Shown here: positions 53,795 through 62,080 of the stretch, one piece after another
How positions within the stretch are numbered: position 1 is the stretch's first letter
Layout of the letters: each line of letters begins with the position of its first letter
NCBI RefSeq assembly: GCF_000717025.1
Contig: NZ_JNXG01000014.1
Location: forward strand, 124,001 to 188,000
Direction of reading: 5' to 3'
DNA: 64,000 bases
Origin: Streptomyces atroolivaceus
GTDB lineage: Bacteria; Actinomycetota; Actinomycetes; Streptomycetales; Streptomycetaceae
Notes under the pieces: model-generated
Database searches by the model: none
Told to the model about the DNA's origin: nothing
The model's input: only the letters and a program-made list of their open reading frames with translations
Made by a program: the position numbers and the translations under genes

Positions 53795-54838
53795 TCAGTC
53801 GAGGAAGCGCAGCAACTCGTCCGTGACGAACTCGGGGTTCTCCTCGACAAGCCAATGACCTGCCTTGGGCACATCCACCGCCCGCACAATGTTGGTCATG
53901 CGCGAATCCACCGTGGAACGTATCCCGTCGAGCTGTCCTTGGGCGGCCATGAGTATGGTCGGGATCTTGACCGGTGTTGCCGCCTTGGTGTCCTTGACGT
54001 CTTCATCGAGGCTGCGGTAGAGCTCGAAGCCGCCGGACAGTGCGTCGGGCCGGCTGTAGGTACGGGCGTATTCATCGATCTCCTCATCGGTGAACGGTGA
54101 CTTCTGCGAGGTGCCACCGAACGACGATCCCCTGAAGGAGACCTGAGGGTAGAACAGCTCCAGATAGTCGCGGACGTTGTCGTGGACGATCACTTCGGGG
54201 ACACGGCGCTGGGAGTGGAAGGCGATGTGCCAGCTCAGTGAGCGGTACGTGGCCCCGTCCATCGAGGGCCCGGGCAACGGCAGGTCGAGGTAGCCGAGGC
54301 GTTCGGTGTCCTCGGGGAATTGGGCGGCGTACTGGAAGGCCACCGCGGCACCGAGGTCGTGTCCGACGACACGGGCGTCCCGCACCCCGAGCCGCTCGGC
54401 GACGAGGGTGTGCACGTACCGCGCCAGAGTGGCCTTGTCGTAGCCGGCCGGGGAGCCGGTGCTGTCGCCCAGCCCCGGAAGGTCGACAGCGTAGACGGTG
54501 TGATGCTCGGCGAGGTCCGGCATGATGTCCCACCAGCTGTACCAGGTCTGCGGCCAGCCGTGCAGCAGTACCACCGGCGAGCCGCTTCCACCCTTCACGT
54601 AGTGCATGCGGACGCCGTCGACATCGGCGAACTCGTGCTTGAAAGTACCCGTGAACTCCGGGTCGTCGCGGGTGACGAGGGTATGAGCGGGAATGTCGGA
54701 GGTGCGGCCGGGAGTGGCGGTTTCCTGCGTGGTGCAGGCGGCAGCACCTGTCGTCAATGCGAAGGCGACCGCCAGGATGGCTGCTGTTCTGGCCAGACGG
54801 CTGGAGCGGCGCCATGTGGGCCACGATGAAGTTGTCAT
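53795..54838 (-). CDS. Epoxide hydrolase/haloalkane dehalogenase-like lipoprotein
   Basis: A 347-residue alpha/beta hydrolase with an export signal. FALTTGAAACTTQ is a plausible lipobox, so it is probably anchored outside the cell. The catalytic domain has HGWPQTWYSWW (oxyanion/HGxP motif of epoxide hydrolases), the nucleophile Asp in VVGHDLGAAVAF and the His in DVPKAGHWLVEENP. Asp as nucleophile distinguishes it from esterases. The likely reaction is hydrolysis of an epoxide or haloalkane; substrate unknown. Confidence 0.9.
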   Translation of the reverse strand: MTTSSWPTWRRSSRLARTAAILAVAFALTTGAAACTTQETATPGRTSDIPAHTLVTRDDPEFTGTFKHEFADVDGVRMHYVKGGSGSPVVLLHGWPQTWYSWWDIMPDLAEHHTVYAVDLPGLGDSTGSPAGYDKATLARYVHTLVAERLGVRDARVVGHDLGAAVAFQYAAQFPEDTERLGYLDLPLPGPSMDGATYRSLSWHIAFHSQRRVPEVIVHDNVRDYLELFYPQVSFRGSSFGGTSQKSPFTDEEIDEYARTYSRPDALSGGFELYRSLDEDVKDTKAATPVKIPTILMAAQGQLDGIRSTVDSRMTNIVRAVDVPKAGHWLVEENPEFVTDELLRFLD

Positions 54839-54983
54839 GTGCTGTTTCCTATGTGTGTGGGCGGTGGGGCCAGCATGCGGTGGTGCCGTCCGTCGGTTCG
54901 CGGAGGATGTCCGCGCGGCCGGCGTGCCGAACCTCGGTCCCGCTGCCCCGAGGGCGGGGCGTCGCGGCGGTGGGTGAGCGGCG

Positions 54984-55636
54984 TCATACGTCCTTTCCGG
55001 GGACTGCGTCGGCTCGGTCGGCGCGACGGATGATCAGCACGTGGTCGATGACCTCGGCCATCCGCCCCTGCGGGCCGGTCGCAAGGCGACGGGACGCATC
55101 GGCCCGCTCGACCTTCCACGTCGACGGGTCCAAGGCGATACCTGCAGCGACATCCTGCGGGGCCGGGCAGTGGATCTCCTGGTCCCACGACCAGGGAGCG
55201 GCGGAACCATGGTCGACGACCAGCAGCCGTCCGCCCGGACGCAAGGCGTGCGCAGCCGCGCGCAGTACGGCCCTCTGTCCAGGTCGAGAGGGGTGTGCAG
55301 GTAGTGAACACAGACGAGGTCGAATGTGCCGTGGGGAAAGGACTCACACAGGTCGTGCCTCTCGGCCGCGATCCGTTCGTCCAGGCCGTGCGTGGCTGCG
55401 AGGGCGGCAAGACGCTCGACGGCAACAGTCGACACATCGACGGCAGTGACCCGCCACCCCTGGCAGGCGAGCCACAGTGAGTCGCCGCCGTCGCCGCAGC
55501 CGAGGTCCAACGCGGTGCCGGGCTGCAGGCCCGAGACGATCTCGGTGAGTCGCGCGTTCGGCCGCGGATCGGCGGAAGCGGGGCGGGCTGCGTAGAGGCC
55601 GTCCCAGAACTCGACCGCATCGGTGGTGCTCATCAA
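54984..55636 (-). pseudogene. SAM methyltransferase with a frameshift
   Basis: The N-terminal part reads ALDLGCGDGGDSLWLACQGW (motif I), VTAVDVS and DLVCVHYLHTPLDLDR. A one-base loss or two-base gain near 55268 then moves the rest, AAAHALRPGGRLLVVDHGSA ... EVIDHVLIIRRADRA, into another frame ending at 54984. Apart from this the gene is well preserved, so the frameshift is recent or a sequencing error. It is divergent from the XRE-cupin gene at 55725. Confidence 0.8.
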
Positions 55637-55691
55637 GGGCTCCTTCTGCCGGGGATTGAGCCCTCACCCTCGGCCGCCCTCCGTGAAATGG

Positions 55692-55724
55692 CACGCCATC
55701 TTGCAGTTCCTGCAAGATGGCGTG
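55692..55724. promoter_or_regulatory. 33-bp palindrome abutting the XRE-cupin start codon
   Basis: CACGCCATCTTGCAG and CTGCAAGATGGCGTG are perfect 15-bp arms around TTC. The right arm ends at the base before ATG 55725. CAAGAT at 55713-55718 could be the -10, giving a leaderless transcript. It is probably the operator for the divergent pair. Confidence 0.75.
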
Positions 55725-56294
55725 ATGAACAGTGAACCGGAAGACGTGCTCGGCTCCGTGGGCTCCCGGCTGCGTAGGCTGCGCCGTGAACGCGGCATCA
55801 CCCTCGCCGACCTTGCGCCGCTCACCGGGGTCTCGGAGAGCACGCTGTCCCGGCTGGAGAGCGGGCAGCGCCGAGTGACCTTGGAACTGCTGCTGCCGTT
55901 GGCCCGTGTCTACGACATCCCCCTGGACGACCTCGTCGGCGCCCCACGCACAGGTGACCCCCGCATCCATCTGAAGCCGATCCGACGGTCCGGCATGCTC
56001 TTCATACCGCTGTCACGGCAGCCGGGCGGCACACAGGCCTTCAAAATGATCATTCCCGCGCGGCCGAAACCGCTCGAACCGACCCCGCAGACACACGAGG
56101 GCTCTGAGTGGCTGTACGTACTCAATGGCCGGCTGCGTCTACTGGTCGGCGAGCGCGACCTGACCCTGTCACCCGGTGAGGCGGCCGAGTTCGACACGGC
56201 CCTGCCCCACTGGCTTGGCAGCGCCGACGGCCGCGCGGTCGAACTCCTCATCCTGTTCGGCCCGCAGGGGACCCGTGCCCATCTTCGCGTGTAA
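55725..56294 (+). CDS. XRE-cupin transcriptional regulator
   Basis: A 189-residue regulator with the same architecture as the gene at 50293-50883. The HTH is at about 10-65 (LRRLRRERGITLADLAPLTG, then VSESTLSRLESGQRRVTLEL) and the cupin follows (THEGSEWLYVLNGRLRLLVG, AAEFDTALPHWLGSADGR). The start is ATG 55725 or the adjacent GTG 55722; no Shine-Dalgarno sequence is present, consistent with leaderless translation. It is divergent from a methyltransferase gene. Confidence 0.93.
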   Translation: MNSEPEDVLGSVGSRLRRLRRERGITLADLAPLTGVSESTLSRLESGQRRVTLELLLPLARVYDIPLDDLVGAPRTGDPRIHLKPIRRSGMLFIPLSRQPGGTQAFKMIIPARPKPLEPTPQTHEGSEWLYVLNGRLRLLVGERDLTLSPGEAAEFDTALPHWLGSADGRAVELLILFGPQGTRAHLRV

Positions 56295-56839
56295 TAGCTC
56301 ATCGCTCGTGGATGGGTGTTCTGCGGGTCTTCGGCGCCTCTGGTCCGAATTGAAGAGCTCGTCTCCGGTCCGGGGCCGCCGCCCGACACCACACCCCCAC
56401 AGCACGGGCACCCCGGGGGGGGGCCGGTCGCACCGACCGGGTAACAGTGCTGGGGCGGTGCCGGGTGACGGCCCGTCCAGTGGAACCCCCGGCGTCCACG
56501 AGGAGCTGCAGGCGGGAGTGCTTGGCCCAGCACCCCCGCCTGCAAGGCCGCCTGACCGGCGCCTAGCCTCGAGCAGCCGCCCCACGAGCCCGGGATCCCG
56601 CCTTGGGGCCCTGTCCGCGAGGTCAGGATTCCCGCCATCGCGAGACTCAGTGCCACGCCGCCGGGGGCAGCAAACACGTCAGGGGCGAACCGCCCCAGCC
56701 ACCCGGTCTCCCCCGGCCCCCGCCTCCTGTACGCCGCCCCTTGCCTCATGCATCGGAACCTCAGCCACGTGCGGGCTCCCACCCGGCAGAGCGCACGCCT
56801 GCGCGGTGCGCGCTCGTCGGCGCCGAGCCGCCGCACCCC
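56295..56839. other. Intergenic, no gene seen
   Basis: About 545 bases downstream of the XRE-cupin gene without recognisable coding sequence before the IS4 scrap. Confidence 0.4.
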
Positions 56840-57100
56840 GGCCCTGACTCCGCTCGCGGACGGCTCCTCCCTCTCCGTCAACGGCGCCGCCCCCGTGCGC
56901 ATCGTCGAAACACAGATCACTGGGACCTGCGGCGACAACTCGTTCACCGGTTCCTACCGGCTGGCCACGACACTGACCGACGCCCGCCGATACCGGCCCC
57001 AGGCCTCGTCGCCCTTTCCCGTCAGAGGTGCGAATACGTGTCGGCGTACTACGCGCTTCGCCTCGAAGGACGGGCCGCACGCGGACTCATCGACAAGGCC
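56840..57100 (+). mobile_element. IS4-family transposase fragment
   Basis: One frame reads PLADGSSLSVNGAAPVRIVE, then SFTGSYRLATTLTDARRY. After a frame change near 57000, another reads GLVALSRQRCEYVSAYYALR. Together they match the beta-strand/YREK end of IS4-type transposases (usual text LVALYHQRWE). The catalytic N-terminal half is missing. Confidence 0.65.
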
Positions 57101-57293
57101 GGACCATCCTTCTGCAGCAGCCCCGAAATCCACCCACCCCCCCTGCCATCAGCGGCAATGCGCCTACTACGCCGCATGGGGTGCAGCGCCCTAGCGCGCA
57201 CCTCTGGGTCGCCTGCGCCCGACGGGACCGGGCCGAGTACGTGATGGCCGGGGCCACAGAGGAGGACACTCCCCCTCTGATGAGGCAGAGGTA

Positions 57294-58229
57294 TCAGGCG
57301 CCGCGCTTGGCTGGTTTCGCCGCCTCGGTTGTATCTGCGCTCCGGACACACAGCGTGGTGGACGAAGTGTCTCCGCGATAGACGATGACGACTGCTGCGA
57401 GGCCGACGGCCAGGCCGAGCGCGGTCTGCGGACCGAACGGTTCACCGAACATGAGGGCTCCCCAGACTGCCGTGACCGGCGCGATGAGGAACATGAGCGT
57501 ATTGACTTTGGTGATTCCGGAGCGCCTCAGGATGAGCCAGTACAGCCCGTATCCGCCGAGGGTGGGCAGGGCCACGAGCCAGGTGATCGCGGCCCAGAAC
57601 GAGAGCTCAGCCGGCGGCTTCGCAGCTCCGACGCTTACGGCAAGCGCCGTAAAGATGACCGCGCTGGTGGTGCAGTGGACGGTCATCGACACTGCGGGCG
57701 CGACCCACGTTCGGGAGCGGCTTTCGAGGAATGTGGCCGCTACCAGCGAAAACATGCCAACGAAGGGGACGAGATAGGCCCACCAGGCCACGCCGGTGCG
57801 GGCTGCGGCATCGGCCGTGGTGACGATTGCGACTCCGCTGACCCCCAGACACAGGCCGAGCCACTGCTTGCGTGAGACGTACTGACGCAACAACGGTCCG
57901 GCAAGTGCTCCGGCGACGAGAGGTTGGACGCCGTCGATCAGGGCCGTGGTGCCGCTGGAAACCCCGAGTTGGATCGCGTAGTAGACGGTGAGCAGATAGC
58001 CGCTCTGCGACAGCACGCCGATCATGGCCTGCCTGGCCACATCCCGCACCGCGAGGCCCCGCCACGACGTTCTGGCGGCGGTCACAGCAACGACGATCAG
58101 AATGACGGTCAGCGGCAGGAACCGCCACATCAGGATCGTGATCGCGGACGCGCTGCCCGCACCGAGCTTGGCCCCGATGAACCCGGAACTCCAGCACAGC
58201 ACAAAGGCTATCGAGAGCAGGAAGTTCAC
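57294..58229 (-). CDS. EamA/DMT family exporter
   Basis: A 311-residue drug/metabolite transporter with ten spans in two EamA repeats (SIAFVLCWSSGFIGAKLGAG at the start; later WLVALPTLGGYGLYWLILRR and FLIAPVTAVWGALMFGEPFG). It exports small metabolites or drugs. The GTG start at 58229 has GGAGGG upstream. It is divergent from a TetR gene; two copies of a 19-bp operator lie between, so TetR repression is very likely. Confidence 0.93.
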   Translation of the reverse strand: MNFLLSIAFVLCWSSGFIGAKLGAGSASAITILMWRFLPLTVILIVVAVTAARTSWRGLAVRDVARQAMIGVLSQSGYLLTVYYAIQLGVSSGTTALIDGVQPLVAGALAGPLLRQYVSRKQWLGLCLGVSGVAIVTTADAAARTGVAWWAYLVPFVGMFSLVAATFLESRSRTWVAPAVSMTVHCTTSAVIFTALAVSVGAAKPPAELSFWAAITWLVALPTLGGYGLYWLILRRSGITKVNTLMFLIAPVTAVWGALMFGEPFGPQTALGLAVGLAAVVIVYRGDTSSTTLCVRSADTTEAAKPAKRGA

Positions 58230-58242
58230 GCTTCACCCTCCA

Positions 58243-58289
58243 CTAAACAGATCGGTATACTCGGGATTCACTATACAGATCGGTATACT
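58243..58289. promoter_or_regulatory. Tandem TetR operators
   Basis: CTAAACAGATCGGTATACT (58243-58261) and CTATACAGATCGGTATACT (58271-58289) differ at one base and are 28 bp apart. Each contains the imperfect dyad TATAC-n6-GTATA. They occupy the gap between the divergent EamA and TetR genes. Confidence 0.75.
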
Positions 58290-58296
58290 TTTGGGC

Positions 58297-58905
58297 ATGG
58301 GTACTACGGAGAAGCTGCGACGGATCTCGATGACGCCTGCCGCACGACGCGTCCTGGAGGCCGCCGCGAGGTTGTTCTACGAACGCGGCATCCATGCTGT
58401 CGGCGTGGACCTGATCGCCGCCGAGGCCGGGGTGACCAAGAAGACCCTCTACGACCGGTTCGGCTCCAAGGAGCAGATCGTCGTGGAGTACCTCGCTGAC
58501 CGGGACGAGCGTTGGCGGGCCTTCCTCGCCCAGCACCTCGACGCCGCACATCCAGCGCCGCCGGCACGCGTCCTGGCCGTCTTCGACGCCTCACACGCCT
58601 GGGCGGCGGAGAACAATTCCAAGGGGTGCAGCATGGTCAACGCCCATGCCGAGATCAGCGATCCGTCCCACCCGGCCTATCCGATCATCACCGGGCAGAA
58701 GAAGTGGATGCTCGACCTGTTCACCCACCTCGCTGGGGACATCTCCCCAGACAGAGCCGGACACCTGGGCCGGACACTCATGCTGCTGCACGAAGGAGCG
58801 CTCGTCGCCCACGGCTTGAACGTCTTCCCAGACCCCATCGCCCATGCCCGCGAGCACGTGCAAGGTCTCCTTGCCACCACCAGGGACACCGCAGTGAAGC
58901 AATGA
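58297..58905 (+). CDS. TetR family transcriptional regulator
   Basis: A 202-residue TetR regulator. The HTH is at about 15-60 (AARRVLEAAARLFYERGIHA, then AAEAGVTKKTLYDRFGSKEQ). The C-terminal half has a single Cys in NNSKGCSMVNAHAEISDPSH, similar to the family subgroup that controls efflux genes. It probably represses the divergent exporter and itself through the sites at 58243-58289. Start ATG 58297; ATG 58330 is possible. Confidence 0.93.
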   Translation: MGTTEKLRRISMTPAARRVLEAAARLFYERGIHAVGVDLIAAEAGVTKKTLYDRFGSKEQIVVEYLADRDERWRAFLAQHLDAAHPAPPARVLAVFDASHAWAAENNSKGCSMVNAHAEISDPSHPAYPIITGQKKWMLDLFTHLAGDISPDRAGHLGRTLMLLHEGALVAHGLNVFPDPIAHAREHVQGLLATTRDTAVKQ

Positions 58906-59376
58906 GGTGATGCCCAATGGTCTTCTTCTGAGCGGTGGGCGAAGCCGTGCTCGATCGATGCACCTCCGTGGCGAGCACGCGGTTGGCGGTCCAACCGGCC
59001 GCCCACCTGACACCCGCGACCGGTGGCACCGCCGGAGGCCGGCACATCAGGGAAGCAGAGGGGGGCGGGCTCCGGTCCGGCAGATGCGACTTCGCGTGCT
59101 CGCCGGCACTGTCCGCCGCCCCTGACACTCAGAGCGCACGGGCCCGATTCACACAGGGGTGCTGGCTCGGACAGGACGGATCAGCGAGCCGGCGGGCGCG
59201 GCCCTCGTGCTGCAACGATGAAGGAGAAACGGTGCGGCGCTCGGCCCCCTACCTTTTCCATAGATCGCTCCTGCGAGCGTGGCCGGAAAAGGGCCGGAAA
59301 CCTACGTGCCTTTTGGGGCAATAGGCCGTTAGGGGTGTCGCGGGCGCACTCGGCGTCCCGACTGGAAGGAAGCTCG
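58906..59376. other. Intergenic, no gene seen
   Basis: About 470 bases without a recognisable gene. A GGAAGGAAG ribosome site at its end belongs to the next gene. Confidence 0.4.
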
Positions 59377-59691
59377 ATGTCCACGAAGCGCGTTGCCCGC
59401 CGTCTGCTGGTGCTGACAGCCACAGCGGCTGCCGGTACGGGTACGTTGAGCGGTGCGGCCGTCGCGAGCACGAACATCCTGGCAGCCGGCAACGCCGCTT
59501 ACGACACCACGATGATCAATAAGGACCGTGAGGTCACGGCGGTCGGCGTGACGACTTACAGCAGCGGGACGGGCAGCGGTCTGATCCAGCTGCCGGTGAA
59601 CAGCCCCGAGAACCGCGGCGGTGGGGGCAGCCTGCTCTTTTCGGATCGTGAGCTGAAGACCGAGGTCACCGCGGTGGTCTGGGTGCGATGA
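59377..59691 (+). CDS. Small secreted protein, unknown family
   Basis: A 104-residue precursor with a strong ribosome site (GGAAGGAAG) and a Sec signal (RRLLVLTATAAAGTGTLSGA, cleavage near AVAS). The mature part of about 70 residues is beta-rich with no Cys (YDTTMINKDREVTAVGVTTY, SGLIQLPVNSPENRGGGGSL, ELKTEVTAVVWVR). It overlaps the next gene by 4 nt, so the two proteins are made together. Function unknown. Confidence 0.7.
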   Translation: MSTKRVARRLLVLTATAAAGTGTLSGAAVASTNILAAGNAAYDTTMINKDREVTAVGVTTYSSGTGSGLIQLPVNSPENRGGGGSLLFSDRELKTEVTAVVWVR

Positions 59692-60146
59692 GGTACCGGC
59701 GGTGGAAAGTACTGTTGGCCAGGATGCTGATGCCGAGACTGGTCAGGATGCGCCTGCGCCAGGATGCTTCTGCGGCCGGCCTGGCTTCCGATGCCGTGTC
59801 GGGTGCGGTGCGCGGCATAGATCCGGTCAACGGATACCACGTGCTGGAGCAGGTGGTGCAGTTGCCGGTCAGTACGTGGCGGTACCACTGGGACCCGCCG
59901 CACGTACGCCACCTGGGCCCCATGGCGCAGGACTGGTGGAAAGCGTTCAGGGTCGGTGAGAACGACCGCACGATCTGCTGCACCGACGCCAACGGAGTGG
60001 CCATCGTCGCCATCCAGGCACTGCACCGGGAACTGACCGAACTACGGGGCGAAGTCGCGGCCCTACGAGCCGAGAGTTCACGACAAGCACAGTCGCATAG
60101 CGCACCTGCGCACACGAAATCCGAGCAAGCCGCAGATCAGGCGTAG
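59688..60146 (+). CDS. S74/endosialidase-chaperone-like protein
   Basis: A 152-residue protein. Its core resembles the intramolecular chaperone domain found at the ends of phage tail fibres (peptidase S74): VVQLPVSTWRYHWDPPHVRH, then LGPMAQDWWKAFRVGENDRT and DANGVAIVAIQALHRELTEL, followed by a coiled coil (ELRGEVAALRAES). The N terminus is short and basic, without clear signal. It is translated from ATG overlapping the previous stop (ATGA). A free-standing copy is unusual; it may chaperone the secreted partner or be a phage relic. Confidence 0.72.
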   Translation: MRYRRWKVLLARMLMPRLVRMRLRQDASAAGLASDAVSGAVRGIDPVNGYHVLEQVVQLPVSTWRYHWDPPHVRHLGPMAQDWWKAFRVGENDRTICCTDANGVAIVAIQALHRELTELRGEVAALRAESSRQAQSHSAPAHTKSEQAADQA

Positions 60147-60421
60147 GGGCGCGCTGTGTGCCAACCGGGCTGATCCGTGGTGCCGACTCAGCAGCACAAG
60201 TGCCAACTGAACTGGCGCAAGCATCGTGGCGTACGGGCTGCCCCGCGCGGTCTTGCTCACCGGCAATCGAGTCACTGACCGCTCTGTTCAGCGAGACGGT
60301 CGCCCTGGTGGCGCAGATTTCCGCGGGGCAGCAGGGCGCAACTGGACGTGTTCAGGACGGCAGGCTCATCTGGAACTGATGACCGGCGTGCGCGTCCAAG
60401 CCGCAGTAGGACTGCGGAACA

Positions 60422-60631
60422 GCAGTAGCCGGTGGTGTCGATCCGCCCCGCAAGGACTTCCTCGGCGGCCGCCCTCCGGCCTTCGACAAGGAGGTCCACA
60501 AGCGCCGCAACGGCGTGGACCGGTGCTCCGACCGCCTCGAGCAGTGGCGAGGCATCACCACCCGCGACGATAAGACCGCCCAGTCCTGCACGGCAGCCGT
60601 TACCCTCGCATCAGTCCTGATGTGGGCGTGA
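60422..60631 (+). mobile_element. IS5-family transposase C-terminal fragment
   Basis: An in-frame tail reads GGRPPAFDKEVHKRRNGVDR, then RLEQWRGITTRDDKTAQSCT and ends ASVLMWA at 60631. This is the end of a streptomycete IS5 transposase including the region of the last catalytic acid (usually N-x-V-E-R-C, here NGVDRC). The front is missing. It is different from the element at 5929. Confidence 0.75.
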
Positions 60632-60646
60632 TTTTTGATGCCCCTC

Positions 60647-61339
60647 TTAACCGACCAGGCGGCGGCGCCAGTCCAGAGGGGTGACGGTGATGGCCCGGGC
60701 GGGGTCACCGTCCCACTCGGCGTGGAGGCCGACTGCTGTGAGGGCAACCACGACCTCGTGGCCGATGGCTGCAGTGGTCTCGGACGAGTCGTCGAAACCG
60801 CCGTAAAGGAGCATCAGTCCGTGGCCGGCTGCGGCCGAATCCGTGCATTGGGTGTGGAAGTAGACGAAGCCGCGGGCGTCGGGCTCGCCTTCATCGCCGA
60901 TCTCGGACTGACCGCAGCTACGGCAGCAGGTGAAGTTCTCGCGGGAGGTGATACCAGCCTCTTGGAGGGCGGTGAACGCGCGAGTGAGCCGTTCAGCATC
61001 GGTCTCGCCCTGCCATGCGGCTTGCTCCGCGACCCGCTCCAGCCACAACCGGTCAGCCAGTGCTTCCGCCTGCTCGCGCGAAACGGGCCGGCGATCCTTG
61101 GTGACCAGGTACTCCTCGGCGAGATCGGCCAGTTCGGCGCGAGAGGCGTAGCCGCCGACCAGTACTTCGCGGACGCGCTTCTCCAACTCCTTGTGCTCGT
61201 CCTCGGCGAGGTCGAGCGGCGGCACCTCGCGGGCGGGTCCCATGTCCAGCAGCGACCAGGGCAGACCGCCTTGCCAACCGGCTTCCTGGCGGACCCAGCC
61301 GGTGATCGCCGCAACGACGTCCTCGGGCCCGTCGACCAT
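60647..61339 (-). CDS. DUF6891-like protein, 5' end doubtful
   Basis: 230 residues from the first ATG. The C-terminal half matches the DUF6891 pattern (ITSRENFTCCRSCGQSEIGD, GFVYFHTQCTD, HEVVVALTAVGLHAEWDGD), with two closely spaced Cys pairs that may bind metal. Upstream of the ATG the same frame continues with conserved-looking text (YTLEYRDGAADRHFQA) until a stop at about 61459. An ATG at 61481 in another frame leads up to a run of seven C (about 61433-61439). A homopolymer frameshift probably hides the true start. Function unknown. Confidence 0.75.
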   Translation of the reverse strand: MVDGPEDVVAAITGWVRQEAGWQGGLPWSLLDMGPAREVPPLDLAEDEHKELEKRVREVLVGGYASRAELADLAEEYLVTKDRRPVSREQAEALADRLWLERVAEQAAWQGETDAERLTRAFTALQEAGITSRENFTCCRSCGQSEIGDEGEPDARGFVYFHTQCTDSAAAGHGLMLLYGGFDDSSETTAAIGHEVVVALTAVGLHAEWDGDPARAITVTPLDWRRRLVG

Positions 61340-61481
61340 CGCCTGAAAGTGCCGGTCAGCGGCACCGTCGCGGTACTCCAGCGTGTAGTCATCACCATCT
61401 CGAGGGGCGTGGAAGGCACCCGGTCGGTGGTCGGGGGGGCGTGCGGCGTCGGGGTTTCAACAGGGGCACGGGGTACTCCAT

Positions 61482-62080
61482 CGCGGCTCAGCCGGGCGAC
61501 CGCCACGCGGCGTCGCGTGCCTCTCCAACTGCATGAAGAGCCAGGACGAGCCGGTGCGAACCTCACCGGAACGAAACGGGTGGCGCAGGTGCTTTGGTGC
61601 CTGGCTCCGTCGTGCAGTTGTACAGGGATACGCCGTGCAGCACCAGGTTGCCCAAGGGACCAGTACGGTTCGAAATATCGAACTACGACCGGTCACTCAG
61701 ACAGAATGGTCGCGGTATTGATGATGGATCGTCAATACTCCCCGCAGAAATTATTTCTGCTCTCCTTCCGAAACTTTCTAGAATCCCGGCGAGCCGGACG
61801 ACGAACCTCCGACCTCACCGCCGGCGGATGCCTTGAAGCCGAAGCAAGGGCGAGTATGCAGGCCTTTCCGGCCGACGCGACAGCTTGTCAAACCCGAGGG
61901 CTGAAGTGCTGCTTGTGGACAGATCAGTGTCAGGCCTTGACCAGAGGGCCCCACGTTCCTAGCTTGTGACGTCAAAGAACCGGAAGTCTTTCGAAACCTT
62001 TCGAGATTGTCCTTGCCCCCGGAACGTCCCCTCGCAGTTCGTCGGGGTCACCCCACCCCCGCCCCAAAGGAGGCTCTCTG
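61482..62080. other. Intergenic promoter region of the GH62 gene
   Basis: About 600 bases. It becomes relatively AT-rich at 61680-61790 and carries the operator-like site at 61992. No gene recognised. Confidence 0.4.
61992..62003. promoter_or_regulatory. Xylan-regulon-type operator CGAAA-CC-TTTCG
   Basis: A perfect 5-bp inverted repeat with 2-nt centre, 77 nt upstream of the GH62 start; CTTTCGA occurs twice in the stretch. CGAAA/TTTCG repeats are known upstream of streptomycete xylanase genes. The regulator is not in this window. Confidence 0.55.
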
